Assembly: GCF_963675165.1 (NCBI RefSeq)
Contig: NC_087381.1
Location: 3,596,001 to 3,660,000, forward strand
DNA from: Halichondria panicea
Lineage: Eukaryota > Porifera > Demospongiae > Suberitida > Halichondriidae
DNA length: 64,000 nt
Reading direction: 5' to 3'
The notes under the pieces were generated by a model. It did no database searches and was not told the DNA's origin. It was given only the letters and a program-made list of their open reading frames with translations. The position numbers were made by a program, and so were the translations under genes. Positions 43,087 through 57,800 of this stretch are shown here, in pieces. Numbering within the stretch: the stretch's first letter is position 1; the number at the start of each line of letters is the position of its first letter.

Positions 43087-44799
43087 CAGGATATCACGTT
43101 ACTTTGTGCACAGTTTTGTGTATAGAGGTATTGGTAGTTCGACACTCTTCTCTTCTTATATTATTTATACTCTTGCCGTTAACGTATAGTGCTATATTAA
43201 TGATATAGTAACTATATTATTTCTAGCACAATACGTATATACGGTATCTCACATAATACCATGGCATAGTTATAGCCATGGGTATACATGTATAACATGC
43301 ACTCAGCCATAATTTTCATATAATTATCAGTTCACCAATAGTGTGTAATGCTATTCACATGCATGCACACAGTACAGGTAACAGAGCTTTTCCAGTTTGA
43401 AAGAGTATGCCCTATATAATTATTTAAATACACTAGCTGAGTTTTGAAAAAAGTGAGACAAATTGTATGACACTATTAGATACTTAAAACTACTGAAATT
43501 TTTTATCTGCATGTTCCCATATAATATGCATAAATGACCTGATCATGACATCTTCAGCAGATTACATTAAGAACGAAGACATTATCAAACTCTATTCTTC
43601 TATAAATAATGCTCATAGGACACATGCATGCAGGACACCATCAATGTGTACAGATACCAACTGACCTCACAGAATCTATTGGTTCCTAAATTAAACAGCA
43701 TTGCAGTTATAGCAGATCTATATAATTATATATATAGAATGCACATTGTTAATTATTACAGCATAAAACAATTTATGCATGCAGTTACCTTGCCCTAGCT
43801 GGGATTGAGATGTCTCAGTATAATTATATAGCACTGCTTCGAATAATTTTCACTTTCAGCGTCATAGTGACATACACAACTCAGAACGTCTTTCACACTC
43901 AAGCCGAACCAGAAATCCAAAATCAACAAAAATTGAAAATCAGCAAAAAAAATCTGGAGACGCAACTGCTGATTGCTTTGTTGCTTTGTGCAAAATAAGA
44001 TACTCCGAAAAGACATCAATGCGCAAGACATTATCCACTTGCAATTGTACCTAAATTATATGTCTACATGCAGGATAGTCTATCATGCTCATTAGAACTT
44101 GACGCTAAGGATTGCACTGGACGTAATTATTAAAGCATGGTTTTCTCAAATCTTCCTTTAATTTGATTTTCTGGTTGAGTCAGGAACTATTGATATAATT
44201 ATTTTTGCACCTCTAATGCTCGAATTTCTTTTTAATCTCCCTTCGATGGCATCCTTTTTCTTCTGTACGTAACACATGCGCTTTTCTTTCTGGTTGGTTA
44301 ATGGGTTTCAATTTCACCCACTGACAGATTGTCACGGTATATGCGTATGGTAGTAAGCCTTTATCATTGGGGCGCTCCGATCGTTGGTAGGGATATGCTT
44401 GCCTTCCAATATGGGGACGATTATTTTAAGAAACTGGCCTGGCATGTATTACCACAAAACTAAAACTATAAACGTAGTAAACATTGCATAACCATTACGT
44501 AATTAACACATTGTACACATCGACAGTTTATGTTGTAACTATATATGCCTGTATACCTCTGATTCAGCACATTATGAGTATTCCTCACTCACTCTCATAT
44601 CTTCTTCAATCTCTAGTATTGCAGCATCATCTGCCTACTTCATGATATCGTCCTGCTTATCCATATACCTACATCTATATTGTATAGCTGTAGACTATAA
44701 TATAATTATACACAACAGGACTTGACTATATAATGAAGATTGTTTGTGTATCATTACTGTGTTGGATCCTGGTATAGAATTTACCTTATAATGTTATTA

Positions 44800-47700
44800 T
44801 TAAGGGGTGTTTCAACAAAATTAATTTTCAGGGTTTCTGTTTACGAATCACTGCTCTTGGAAAGTCAATAAGTTCTAGTCAATTAAAGTAACCTCAGAAT
44901 TGTAAACTTGGGTATAATTATAATTATATAGGTATTAGTTGATACATGCTTGTCTAAGAACAGTATACTGAACATTTTCAGGGTCAAGTTCCGTTTACGA
45001 ATCACTGCATGCTCTTGGAAAGTCTAAAAAGTTGCTCAGTAAGTTCCCAGTCGATTAAATTAACCCGAGAAGAGTGTATCAACGTATTGGTTGATACCTG
45101 CTGGTCTAAAACCAGCACTAAATATACTTTCTGGGTTTCCGTTTACGAAGCACTGCTCTCGGAAAGTCTGAAAAGTTTCTCAGCTAGTTCTTGCTCAGCA
45201 AGTTCCAGTCGATTAAAGTAACCTCAGAATTGTAAACTTGAGTATAATTATATCAAATACTGGCTGTATGATATCTGCATGCATGTCTAGACCAGCACTG
45301 AATATGTTATTTTTCAGGGTTCCCGTTAACGAACCATAGCTCTCGGAAAGTCAGAAAAGTTGCTTAGCAAGTTCCAGTCGATTAAAGTAACCTCAGAATT
45401 GTAAACTTGAGTATATATCAACATACTGGCTGATATATCTGCATGCATGTCTAGACAAGCACTGAATATGTTATTTTTCTGGATTCCCGTTAACGAACCA
45501 CTGCTCTCGGAGAGTCAGAAAAGTTGCTTAGCAAGTTCCAGTCGATTAAAGTAACCTCAGAATTGTAAACTTGAGTATATATCAACATACTGGCTGATAT
45601 CTGCATGCATGTCTATAGACCAGCACTGAATATGTTATTTTTCTGGATTCACGTTAACGAACCACTGCTCTCGGAAAGTCAGAAAAGTTGCTTAGCAAGT
45701 TCCAGTCGATTAAAGTAACCTCAGAATTGTAAACTTGAGTATATATCACCATACTGGCTGATATCTGCATGCATGTCTATAGACCAGCACTGAATATGTT
45801 ATTATTTTGGATTCCCGTTAACGAACCACTGCTCTCGGAAAGTCAGAAAAGTTGCTTAGCAAGTTCCAGTCGATTAAAGTAACCTCAGAATTGTAAACTT
45901 GAGTATATATCAACATACTGGCTGATATCTGCATGCATGTCTAGACAAGCACTGAATATGTTATTTTTCTGGATTCCCGTTAACGAACCACTGCTCTCGG
46001 AGAGTCAGAAAAGTTGCTTAGCAAGTTCCAGTCGATTAAAGTAACCTCAGAATTGTAAACTTGAGTATATATCAACATACTGGCTGATATCTGCATGTAT
46101 GTCTATAGACCAGCACTGAATATGTTATTTTTCTGGATTCACGTGAACGAACCACTGCTCTCGGAAAGTCAGAAAAGTTGCTTAGCAAGTTCCAGTCGAT
46201 TAAAGTAACCTCAGAATTGTAAACTTGAGTATATATCACCATACTGGCTGATATCTGCATGCATGTCTATAGACCAGCACTGAATATGTTATTTTTCTGG
46301 ATTCCCGTTAACGAACCACTGCTCTCGGAAAGTCAGAAAAGTTGCTTAGCAAGTTCCAGTCGATTAAAGTAACCTCAGAATTGTAAACTTGAGTATATAT
46401 CACCATACTGGCTGATATCTGCATGCATGTCTATAGACCAGCACTGAATATGTTATTTTTCTGGATTCCCGTTAACGAACCACTGCTCTCGGAAAGTCAG
46501 AAAAGTTGCTTAGCAAGTTCCAGTCGCTTAAAGTAACCTCAGAATTGTAAACTTGAGTATATATCAACATACTGGCTGATATCTGCATGCATGTCTAGAC
46601 CAGCACTGAATATGTTATTTTTCTGGATTCCCGTTAACGAACCACTGCTCTCGGAAAGTCAGAAAAGTTGCTTAGCAAGTTCCAGTCGATTAAAGTAACC
46701 TCAGAATTGTAAACTTGAGTATATATCACCATACTGGCTGATATCTGCATGCATGTCTATAGACCAGCACTGAATATGTTATTTTTCTGGATTCCCGTTA
46801 ACGAACCACTGCTCTCGGAAAGTCAGAAAAGTTGCTCAGCAAGTTCCAGTCGCTTAAAGTAACCTCAGAATTGTAAACTTGAGTATATATCAACATACTG
46901 GCTGATATCTGCATGCATGTCTAGACCAGCACTGAATATGTTATTTTTCTGGATTCCCGTTAACGAACCACTGCTCTCGGAAAGTCAGAAAAGTTGCTCA
47001 GCAAGTTTCAGTCGCTTAAAGTAACCTCAGAATTGTAAACTTGAGTATATATCAACATACTGGCTGATATCTGCATGCATGTCTAGACCAGCACTGAATA
47101 TGTTATTTTTCTGGATTCCCGTTAACAAACCACTGCTCTCGGAAAGTCAGAAAAGTTGCTTAGCAAGTTCCAGTCGCTTAAAGTAACCTCAGAATTGTAA
47201 ACTTGAGTATATATCAACATACTGGCTGATATCTGCATGCATGTCTAGACCAGCACTGAATATGTTATTTTTCTGGATTCCCGTTAACGAACCACTGCTC
47301 TCGGAAAGTCAGAAAAGTTGCTTAGCAAGTTCCAGTCGATTAAAGTAACCTCAGAATTGTAAACTTGAATATATATCAACATACTGGCTGATATCTGCAT
47401 GCATGTCTATAGACCAGCACTGAATATGTTATTTTTCTGGATTCCCGTTAACGAACCACTGCTCTCGGAAAGTCAGAAAAGTTGCTTAGCAAGTTCCAGT
47501 CGATTAAAGTAACCTCAGAATTGTAAACTTGAGTATATATCAACATACTGGCTGATATCTGCATGCATGTCTATAGACCAGCACTGAATATGTTATTTTT
47601 CTGGATTCCCGTTAACGAACCACTGCTCTCGGAAAGTCAGAAAAGTTGCTTAGCAAGTTCCAGTCGCTTAAAGTAACCTCAGAAATTGTAAACTTGAGTA

Positions 47701-48450
47701 TATATCAACATACTGGCTGATATCTGCATGCATGTCTAGACCAGCACTGAATATGTTATTTTTCTGGATTCCCGTTAACAAACCACTGCTCTCGGAAAGT
47801 CAGAAAAGTTGCTTAGCAAGTTCCAGTCGCTTAAAGTAACCTCAGAATTGTAAACTTGAGTATATATCAACATACTGGCTGATATCTGCATGCATGTCTA
47901 GACCAGCACTGAATATGTTATTTTTCTGGATTCCCGTTAACGAACCACTGCTCTCGGAAAGTCAGAAAAGTTTCTTAGCAAGTTCCAGTCGCTTAAAGTA
48001 ACCCCAGAATTGTAAACTTGAGTATATATATCAACGTACTGGCTGATATCTGCATGCATGTCTAGACCAGCACTGAATATATTATTTTTCAGGGTTCCCG
48101 TTAACGAACCACTGCTCTCGGAAAGTCAGAAAAGTTGCTCAGCAAGTTCCAGTCGATTCAAATAACCTCAGAAGAGTATATATCACCATAATTATACTAG
48201 CTGATATCTGTATGCATGTCTATAGACCAGCACTGAATATATTATTTTTCAGGGTTCTCGTTAACACGAACCACTGTTCTCGGAAAGTCAGAAAAGTTGC
48301 TCAGCAAGTTCCAGTTGATTAAAGTAACTTGAGTATATCAACATAACTTATTGGCTGATATACTTAATTGCTTGTATATAGACCAGGATTGAACATAATT
48401 ATTCCAGTTCCCGTTCTATAATCATGGCTCTCAGAAAGTCAGAAAAGTTG
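44800..48450 (-). repeat. Long tandem array of element 1 (about 21 units)
   Basis: Reverse-orientation units of 162-166 bp occur between about 45205 and 48312, nearly identical. Core sequences are 'gttccagtcgattaaagtaa', 'cctcagaattgtaaacttga', 'ctgatatctgcatgcatgtc' and 'cccgttaacgaaccactgct'. Unit length varies mainly by 'tatagacc' versus 'tagacc'. Two older units lie between 44800 and 45200. Confidence 0.9.
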
Positions 48451-49152
48451 CTCGGGGTGTTTCAGTATAGAGCCAAATAACCTCTGGACAATAAATTGGG
48501 GAGTATAAGTAGGAGTTAGGTGACTGGCTGAATTAAAATGATAATGTTAAATTCATACTAAATCTAGCTCAGTGTACAGACATAATTAATTCAGTCATTG
48601 TGCATGTAGCTAGCTAGAGTCTACTGCAGACATGTGCAAGTAGCTAGCTATTATATCAAGTCTATACTGCAGACAATGGAGAGTCTACTTAAAACTAGGC
48701 TGGCCAGCTTTCTACTTACTTACATAGACTAGTAGAGTGATTAGGCAAGAGGATATCTCATTACATCTGTGCAAAGTCAAGGGTTAACCTTGGAATGCAT
48801 TGCCCTGCTACGCCCACTCATTTACCTTTCACTTCCGCCTTTTCCGATTTCTGGCTTTCTGGTCCTACATGCGCGTGTAGGACCAGAAAGCCAGAAATCG
48901 GAAAAAGCGGAAGTGAAGAGTAAATGAGTGGGCGTAGCAGGGCAATGCATTCCAAGGTTAACCCTTGACTTTGCGCAGATGTAATGAGATGCTCTTGCCT
49001 GATCACTCTACTAGTATCAGTGTAAGTAAGTAGAAAGCTGGCCAGCCTAGTTTTAAGAGTCAGGTAAGTAGACTCTTCATTCTCTTCATTGTCTGCAGTA
49101 TAGACTCGATAATATGGCTAGCTACTTGCACATGTCTGCAGTAGACTCTAGC

Positions 49153-49208
49153 TAGCCTCGACTCCAGCCCCTTGAATAGCCTTTCTCAGCGGCTTGGAAT
49201 CGAGGCTA
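49153..49208. mobile_element. TAGCCTCGA-family MITE, 56 bp, in left arm of element 2
   Basis: It has termini TAGCCTCGACTCC and GGAATCGAGGCTA. The 9-bp duplication gactctagc flanks it at 49144-49152 and 49209-49217. Its mirror copy is 58800-58855. Confidence 0.9.
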
Positions 49209-49499
49209 GACTCTAGCTAGCTACATGCACAATGACTGAATGAATTATGTCTGTACAAGCACAGAGCTAGATTTCGTGTGAATTTAACATTATCATTTTT
49301 TAAGGTGTGTTAATTCAGCCAGTCACCTAACTCCTACTTATACTCCCCAATTTATTGTCCTGAGGTTATTTGGCTCTACTGAAACACGCCGAGCCACTTT
49401 TCTGATTTCTGAGAGCCATGATTCGAGAACGGGAACTGGAATAATTATGTTCAGTCCTGATATAATATAGACAAGCACGTATCAGCCAATAAGTTATGT

Positions 49500-50690
49500 T
49501 GAAATACTCAAGTTACTTTAATCGACTGGAACTTGCTAAGAAGCTTTTCTGACTTTCCGAGAGCACTGATTTGTTAACAGGAACCCTGAAAATAATATAT
49601 TCAGTGCTGGACTAGACATGCATGCAGATATCAGCCAGTATTTGATATAAATTATACTCAATTCTGAGGTTACTTTAATCGACTGGAACTTGCTGAGCAA
49701 CTTTTCTGACTTTCCGAGAGCTGTGGTTCGTTAACGGGAACCCTGAAAAATAATATATTCAGTGCTGGTCTATAGACATGCATGCAGATATCAGCCAGTA
49801 TGTTGATATAATTATACTTTTCTGAGGTTACTTCAATCGACTGGAACTTGCTGAGAAACTTTTCTGACTTTCCGAGAGCTGTGGTTCATTAACGGGAATC
49901 CAGAAAAATAATATATTCAGTGCATGCTAGTCTAGACATGCATGCATGCAGATATCAGCCAGTATGTTGATATATACTCTTCTGAGGTTACTTTAATCGA
50001 CTGGAAGTTGCTGAGAAACTTTTCTGACTTTCCGAGAGCAGTGCTTAGTAAACGGAAACCCAGAAAATATATTTAATGCTGGTCTTAGACAAGCAGGTAG
50101 CAGCCAATACGTTGATACACTCTTCTGAGGTTACTTTAATCGACTGGGAACTTGCTGAGCAACTTTTCTGACTTTCCGAGAGCTATGGTTTGTTAACGGG
50201 AACCCTGAAAAATAACATATTCAGTGCTGGTCTAGACATGCATGCAGATATCATGCAGCCAGTATTTGATATAATTATACTCAAGTTTACAATTCTGAGG
50301 TTACTTTAATCGACTGGAACTTGCTGAGCAAGAACTAGCTGAGAAACTTTTCAGACTTTCCGAGAGCAGTGCTTCGTAAACGGAAACCCAGAAAGTATAT
50401 TTAGTGCTGGTTTTAGACCAGCAGGTATCAACCAATACGTTGATACACTCTTCTCGGGTTATTTTAATCGACTGGGAACTTACTGAGCAACTTTTTAGAC
50501 TTTCCAAGAGCATGCAGTGATTCGTAAACGGAACTTGACCCTGAAAATGTTCAGTATATACTGTTCTTAGACAAGCATGTATCAACTAATACCTATAATT
50601 ATAATTATACCCAAGTTTACAATTCTGAGGTTACTTTAATTAACTGGAACTTATTGACTTTCCAAGAGCAGTGATTCGTAAACAGAAACC
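49500..50690 (+). repeat. Short tandem array of element 2 (about 8 units)
   Basis: Diverged units of the same repeat, recognisable by 'cttttctgactttccgagag' and 'cgactggaacttgctgag'. The units next to the core match the core-proximal right-hand units of element 1. Confidence 0.85.
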
Positions 50691-52411
50691 CTGAAAATTA
50701 ATTTTGTTGAAACACCCCTTAATAATAACATTACAAGGTAAATTCTATACCAGGATCCAACACAGTAATGATACACAAACAATCTTCATTATATAGTCAA
50801 GTCCTGTTGTGTATAATTATATTATAGTCTACAGCTATACAATATAGATGTAGGTATATGGATAAGCAGGACGATATCATGAAGTAGGCAGATGATGCTG
50901 CAATACTAGAGATTGAAGAAGATATGAGAGTGAGCGAGGAATACTCATAATGTGCTGAATCAGAGGTATACAGGCATATATAGTTACAACATAAACTGTC
51001 GATGTGTACAATGTGTTAATTACGTAATGGTTATGCAATGTTTACTACGTTTATAGTTTTAGTTTTGTGGTAATACGTGCCAGGCCAGTTTCTTAAAATA
51101 ATCGTCCCCATATTGGAAGGCAAGCATATCCCTACCAACGATCGGAGCGCCCCAATGATAAAGGCTTACTACCATACACATATACCGTGACAATCTGTCA
51201 GTGGGTGAAATTGAAACCCATTAACCAACCAGAAAGAAAAGCGCATGTGTTACGTACAGAAGAAAAAGGATGCCATCGAAGGGAGATTAAAAAGAAATTC
51301 GAGCATTAGAGGTGCAAAAATAATTATATCAATAGTTCCTGACTCAACCAGAAAATCAAATTAAAGGAAGATTTGAGAAAATCATGCTTTAATAATTACG
51401 TCCAGTGCAATCCTTAGCGTCAAGTTCTAATGAGCATGATAGACTATCCTGCATGTATATAGACATATAATTTAGGTACAATTGCAAGTGGATAATGTCT
51501 TGCGCATTGATGTCTTTTCGGAGTATCTCATTTTGCACAAAGCAACAAAGCAATCAGCAGTTGCGTCTCCAGATTTTTTTTGCTGATTTTCAATTTTTGT
51601 TGATTTTGGATTTCTGGTTCGGCTTGAGTGTGAAAGACGTTCTGAGTTGTGTGTGTCACTATGACCCTGAAAGTGAAAATTATTCGAAGCAGTGCTATAA
51701 CTGCATAAGGTAACTGCATGCATAAATTGTTTTATGCTGTAATAATTAACAATGTGCATTCTATATATATAATTATATAGATCTGCTATAACTGCAATGC
51801 TGTTTAATTAGGAACCAATAGATTCTGTGAGGTCAGTTGGTTGTATCTGTACACATTGATGGTGTCCTGCATGCATGTGTCCTATGAGCATTATTTATAG
51901 AAGAATAGAGTTTGATAATGTCTTCGTTCTTGATGTAATCTGCTGAAGATGTCATGATCAGGTCATTTATGCATATTATATGGGAACATGCAGATAAAAA
52001 ATTTCAGTAGTTTTAAGCATCTAATAGTGTCATACAATTTGTCTCACTTTTTTCAAAACTCAGCTAGTGTATTTAAATAATTATATAGGGCATACTCTTT
52101 CAAACTGGAAAAGCTCTGTTACCTGTACTGTGTGCATGCATGTGAATAGCATTACACACTATTGGTGAACTGATAATTATATGAAAATTATGGCTGAGTG
52201 CATGTTATATATGTACCCATGGCTATAACTATGCCATGGTATTATGTGAGATACCGTATATACGTATTGTGCTAGAAATAATATAGTTACTATATCATTA
52301 ATATAGCACTATACGTTAACGGCAAGAGTATAAATAATATAAGAAGAGAAGAGTGTCGAACTACCAATACCTCTATACACAAAACTGTGCACAAAGTAAC
52401 GTGATATCCTG

Positions 52412-52747
52412 TCAATTGCGCAAGCTTGCGCACACATTACGCAACGCACAGAATTTGTTAGCAGTGAGTAAAGAGTGGAAGTGAAGAGGATCAACCCGAC
52501 TATTGTCTCTATTTATGATTTTTGTGAAAAGATCGTCTTCTATCAGTGTGCAGTGAGCAGCTCTGAACGTTGAACGCAAACGAATATAGCTAGAATCAGA
52601 TGTCATTGTACATGCACCCCTAAAAACGTCACGGTTAACATTTTCTAGGAGATTACTAGTAAGTTTACAGTATACTTCATCACGTGCGCGAGTCATGTTA
52701 CTTTGTGTATGATGCCGCTGAGTAAAAATTGTAATGGACAAACACAT
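52412..52747 (-). CDS. 111-codon ORF in the core of element 2 (unknown; same as 42751-43086)
   Basis: The translation is identical to the ORF in element 1, on the opposite strand. There is no recognised domain, and coding status is uncertain. Confidence 0.25.
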   Translation of the reverse strand: MCLSITIFTQRHHTQSNMTRARDEVYCKLTSNLLENVNRDVFRGACTMTSDSSYIRLRSTFRAAHCTLIEDDLFTKIINRDNSRVDPLHFHSLLTANKFCALRNVCASLRN

Positions 52748-54899
52748 AACATTATAGGCAGATTGTTAACACTATAGCTATAGTTCTGGTAAGTTCTTAT
52801 GCATGCAGTTCACGATACATCTGTTACAAGGGCATAGGTATAGTGGATTTAGAGAACAGCTTCTTGGGGTTGGCTGCTAGAGTTTTTGCTATAGGTTTGT
52901 GTCATAATCAATTTTAGGATCAGGGATTGGTTTTGTAATTGCAGTTCTTCTATAGTTTGCATAGCTTGATAGTAGTGTATATTTCCTTAATCCATGCAAG
53001 TTTTTAACGTTATGTCTTATTCCTTGGTGAACCAGTTAAGGACGCTGTTGTGGCCGTTGCATGTCTGTATATACAATAGCTGATGTTGTCTGTTTTTAGT
53101 TCTATATGAATAGGCAGTTTTAACATAATTATTGGGAGGGTTAGGGAGATGATTGGGTGGAAGTACTGCTGAAGTTATAATTATAGCTTGAATTGTAAAA
53201 AAAAGGTTACTTGTGGATCAAATAGGCGGATTATAACTATAATTATAGTTGGCTGTGAGAGAGAATAAAACTAAGAAGTGGTCGTCGGAGTATAGTTATA
53301 TATGGTTGATCCACTATACCGGCCTCTCTTGGTGTATCTGTTAAAATATATAAATCTAGAATATTGCCCTATATATGTGTGAGGGAGGCTATCAGTTGGA
53401 TAATTAAGTTTCAACGACACAACATTATTTTAACAGCCCCGGCCATATTAATTAAAGCCTATCTGGTATGTACGTTGTATTATTATCTTGCTTTGTATGT
53501 CTACGGGATAGTCCATGCATAATGCTTATTATGAACTTGATGCTATAATTATATAAGGATTGCTTGAATGCATTGGATGGTTTATTCTCAAATCTTCCTT
53601 TGATTTTCTGGTTGAGTCGAGAACTATTGATATAATTATTTTTGCACCTCATCTTCGCTAATGCCAGAACACTTCATGGAATCTCTTTCTTTGACAGACT
53701 TTTCGTCAATGGTTGAAACACCTGTGGCTTGGTGTATTTAATTATAATTATGGTGTAAACAAATTATTGACATAATTATTTATTTTACATACTGACAGAT
53801 TAATTGTCACGGTATGGTCACGGTACGGCCACGACAGTAGTAAGTCTTTTTTATTGGGGCGCTCCAATCTTTGGTAGAGATATAATTATGCTTGCCTTCT
53901 ATAAAATGTAAGCAACATAAATTACTGTGTCAGGAAGTGCTTTGGATGCACCAGAATCACCTGCGGGGGGCTTCAGCCTCACCCCCATTTTCCTATCGCC
54001 TATATAATTATATAGGCCGGCCTTGCATTACAGCTATATAGGACATATAATTATATCTAGAGACGATGGTGTACAATCTACAAGCTTAACTATAGCGATT
54101 ATCATCTACTTGCAATGTAGTTTATGTTGTAACTATATACGCCTGTATTTATCCAGTGAGAGTTTTCCTCACTCTCTCTCATAACTGTCTTTCAATCGCA
54201 GCATCATCACTGCCTACTTCATTGTCACTGCATGCTCGTCCATATACCTATTGTATATAGGACTGGTGTAGACTACGTATATATACACTGCCAGGACTGA
54301 GGATTGTTTGTGTATACTGTTTTGCATGGATCCTGGTATAGAATTTAGTCTACACCCATGACACACACTATATTATTATATCAAATTATCAAGACAATAC
54401 ACAGTAATACATCTATTCAAGCAAAACCTATAGTAATTAGCTGCTGACAACACACTATATATAGATGCATGCATGGTCATGCAACAAACCAGGTACATGC
54501 ACACCAGTCTATCAGCCCAGCAAAATGAAATTATATAGTATAGAGTCTACGTATAGTCCTATACACTTTGATTCAATCTCTATAGCCAGAACTCAATATA
54601 GTTTCTCATGATTGAATCTTCTGTCACGAACTTACTCAAAAGGCTATCTTTGCACTGAGCCGTGAATAATAATCTTGCATCTAGTGAAATATTGTAATCA
54701 ACATTTGAATTACTGCCCATGGAACATCAAGAGTCGTTCTATAGTTGAGTAAAGTAACAATAACTGAAGGTATGGATGGACTGACTGCCTGCATTGCTTG
54801 TCCGAGAAATGCTTTTTATGAATTACAGTTGAATCACTACTCATGGAAAGTCTGAAAAGTTGCTCCAGGATCGAAGTTCCATGCAGTCGATTAAAGTAT

Positions 54900-57800
54900 A
54901 GCCTCATAATTGTAAACTTAGGTATATCAACATAATTATTGGCTGATACCTGCTTGTCTATATAGGACCAGCACTGAATATATTTTCTGGGTTTCCGTTT
55001 ACGAATCACTGCTCTCGGAAAGTCAGAAAAGTTTCTCAGCAAGTTCCCAGTCGATTAAAGTAACCTCAGAAGAGTGTATCAACGTATTGGCTGCTACCTG
55101 CTTGTCTAAGACCAACACTAAATATATTTTCTGGGTTTCTGTTTACGAAGCACAGCTCTCGGAAAGTCAGAAAAGTTGCTTAGCAAGTTCCAGTCGATTA
55201 AAGTAACCTCAGAATTGTAAACTTGAGTATATATCAACATACTGGCTGATATCTGCATGCATGTCTATAGACCAGCACTGAATATGTTATTTTTCTGGAT
55301 TCCCGTTAACGAACCACTGCTCTCGGAAAGTCAGAAAAGTTGCTTAGCAAGTTCCAGTCGATTAAAGTAACCTCAGAATTGTAAACTTGAGTATATATCA
55401 CCATACTGGCTGATATCTGCATGCATGTCTATAGACCAGCACTGAATATGTTATTTTTCTGGATTCCCGTTAACAAACCACTGCTCTCGGAAAGTCAGAA
55501 AAGTTGCTTAGCAAGTTCCAGTCGATTAAAGTAACCTCAGAATTGTAAACTTGAGTATATATCACCATACTGGCTGATATCTGCATGCATGTCTATAGAC
55601 CAGCACTGAATATGTTATTTTTCTGGATTCCCGTTAACGAACCACTGTTCTCGGAAAGTCAGAAAAGTTGCTTAGCAAGTTCCAGTCGATTAAAGTAACC
55701 TCAGAATTGTAAACTTGAGTATATATCACCATACTGGCTGATATCTGCATGCATGTCTATAGACCAGCACTGAATATGTTATTTTTCTGGATTCCCGTTA
55801 ACGAACCACTGCTCTCGGAAAGTCAGAAAAGTTGCTTAGCAAGTTCCAGTCGATTAAAGTAACCTCAGAATTGTAAACTTGAGTATATATCAACATACTG
55901 GCTGATATATCTGCATGCATGTCTAGACAAGCACTGAATATGTTATTTTTCTGGATTCCCGTTAACGAACCACTGCTCTCGGAAAGTCAGAAAAGTTGCT
56001 TAGCAAGTTCCAGTCGATTAAAGTAACCTCAGAATTGTAAACTTGAGTATATATCACCATACTGGCTGATATCTGCATGCATGTCTATAGACCAGCACTG
56101 AATATGTTATTTTTCTGGATTCCCGTTAACGAACCACTGCTCTCGGAAAGTCAGAAAAGTTGCTTAGCAAGTTCCAGTCGATTAAAGTAACCTCAGAATT
56201 GTAAACTTGAGTATATATCACCATACTGGCTGATATCTGCATGCATGTCTATAGACCAGCACTGAATATGTTATTTTTCTGGATTCCCGTTAACGAACCA
56301 CTGCTCTCGGAAAGTCAGAAAAGTTGCTTAGCAAGTTCCAGTCAATTAAAGTAACCTCAGAATTGTAAACTTGAGTATAATTATATCAACATACTGGCTG
56401 ATATATATCTGCATGCATGTCTATATACCAGCACTGAATATGTTATTTTTCTGGATTCCCGTTAACGAACCACTGCTCTCGGAAAGTCAGAAAAGTTGCT
56501 TAGCAAGTTCCAGTCGATTAAAGTAACCTCAGAATTGTAAACTTGAGTATATATCACCATACTGGCTGATATCTGCATGCATGTCTAGACAAGCACTGAA
56601 TATGTTATTTTTCTGGATTCCCGTTAACGAACCACTGCTCTCGGAAAGTCAGAAAAGTTGCTTAGCAAGTTCCAGTCGATTAAAGTAACCTCAGAATTGT
56701 AAACTTGAGTATATATCACCATACTGGCTGATATCTGCATGCATGTCTATAGACCAGCACTGAATATGTTATTTTTCTGGATTCCCGTTAACGAACCACT
56801 GCTCTCGGAAAGTCAGAAAAGTTGCTTAGCAAGTTCCAGTCGATTAAAGTAACCTCAGAATTGTAAACTTGAGTATATATCACCATACTGGCTGATATCT
56901 GCATGCATGTCTATAGACCAGCACTGAATATGTTATTTTTCTGGATTCCCGTTAACGAACCACTGCTCTCGGAAAGTCAGAAAAGTTGCTTAGCAAGTTC
57001 CAGTCAATTAAAGTAACCTCAGAATTGTAAACTTGAGTATAATTATATCAACATACTGGCTGATATATATCTGCATGCATGTCTATATACCAGCACTGAA
57101 TATGTTATTTTTCTGGATTCCCGTTAACGAACCACTGCTCTCGGAAAGTCAGAAAAGTTGCTTAGCAAGTTTCAGTCGATTAAAGTAACCTCAGAATTGT
57201 AAACTTGAGTATATATCAACATACTGGCTGATATCTGCATGCATGTCTATAGACCAGCACTGAATATGTTATTTTTCTGGATTCCCGTTAACGAACCACT
57301 GCTCTCGGAAAGTCAGAAAAGTTGCTCAGCAAGTTCCAGTCGATTAATTAAAGTAACCTCAGAATTGTAAACTTAAGTATATATCAACATACTGGCTGAT
57401 ATCTGCATGCATGCATGTCTAGACCAGCACTGAATATATTATTTTTCTGGGTTCCCGTTAACGAACCACTGCTCTCGGAAAGTCAGAAATGTTGCTCAGC
57501 AAGTTCCAGTCGATTAAAGTAACCTCAGAATTGTAAACTTGAGTATAATTATATCAACATACTGGCTGATATCTGCATGCATGTCTAGACCAGCACTGAA
57601 TATGTTATTTTTCTGTGTTCTTGTTAACGAACCACTGCTCTCGGAAAGTCAGAAAAGTTGCTCAGCAAGTTCCAGTCGATTAAAGTAACCTCAGAATTGT
57701 ATATATCAACATACTGGCTGATATCTGCATGCATGTCTAGACCAGCACTGCATGAATATGTTATTTTTCTGGGTTCCCGTTAACGAACCACTGCGGAAAG

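Larger units (their letters stand above)
38627..48869. mobile_element. Foldback element 1, 10243 bp, arms made of ~162-bp tandem repeats
   Basis: It begins tgtaggaccagaaagccag and ends in the exact inverse at 48869. Left arm: terminal segment (38627-39060), about 10 repeat units (39060-40700), then inner inverted sequence to about 42030. A central unique core of about 2 kb follows (about 42030-44040). Right arm: inner sequence (44040-44800), about 21 units in reverse orientation (44800-48450), then the terminal segment (48450-48869). The core holds no recognisable transposase. Long inverted arms with internal tandem repeats are the hallmark of foldback/Galileo-type elements in other animals; superfamily here is not established. 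Confidence 0.85.

Noticed and set aside
43795-44031. Minus-strand frame in the foldback core and its copy at 51495-51713
   Set aside because: Frames on both strands are equally open and low in complexity, and the C-terminus differs between copies. There is no support for coding.
42034-44040. Hidden transposase in the foldback core
   Set aside because: No frame exceeds about 110 codons and no catalytic motif is visible, so both copies seem non-autonomous.
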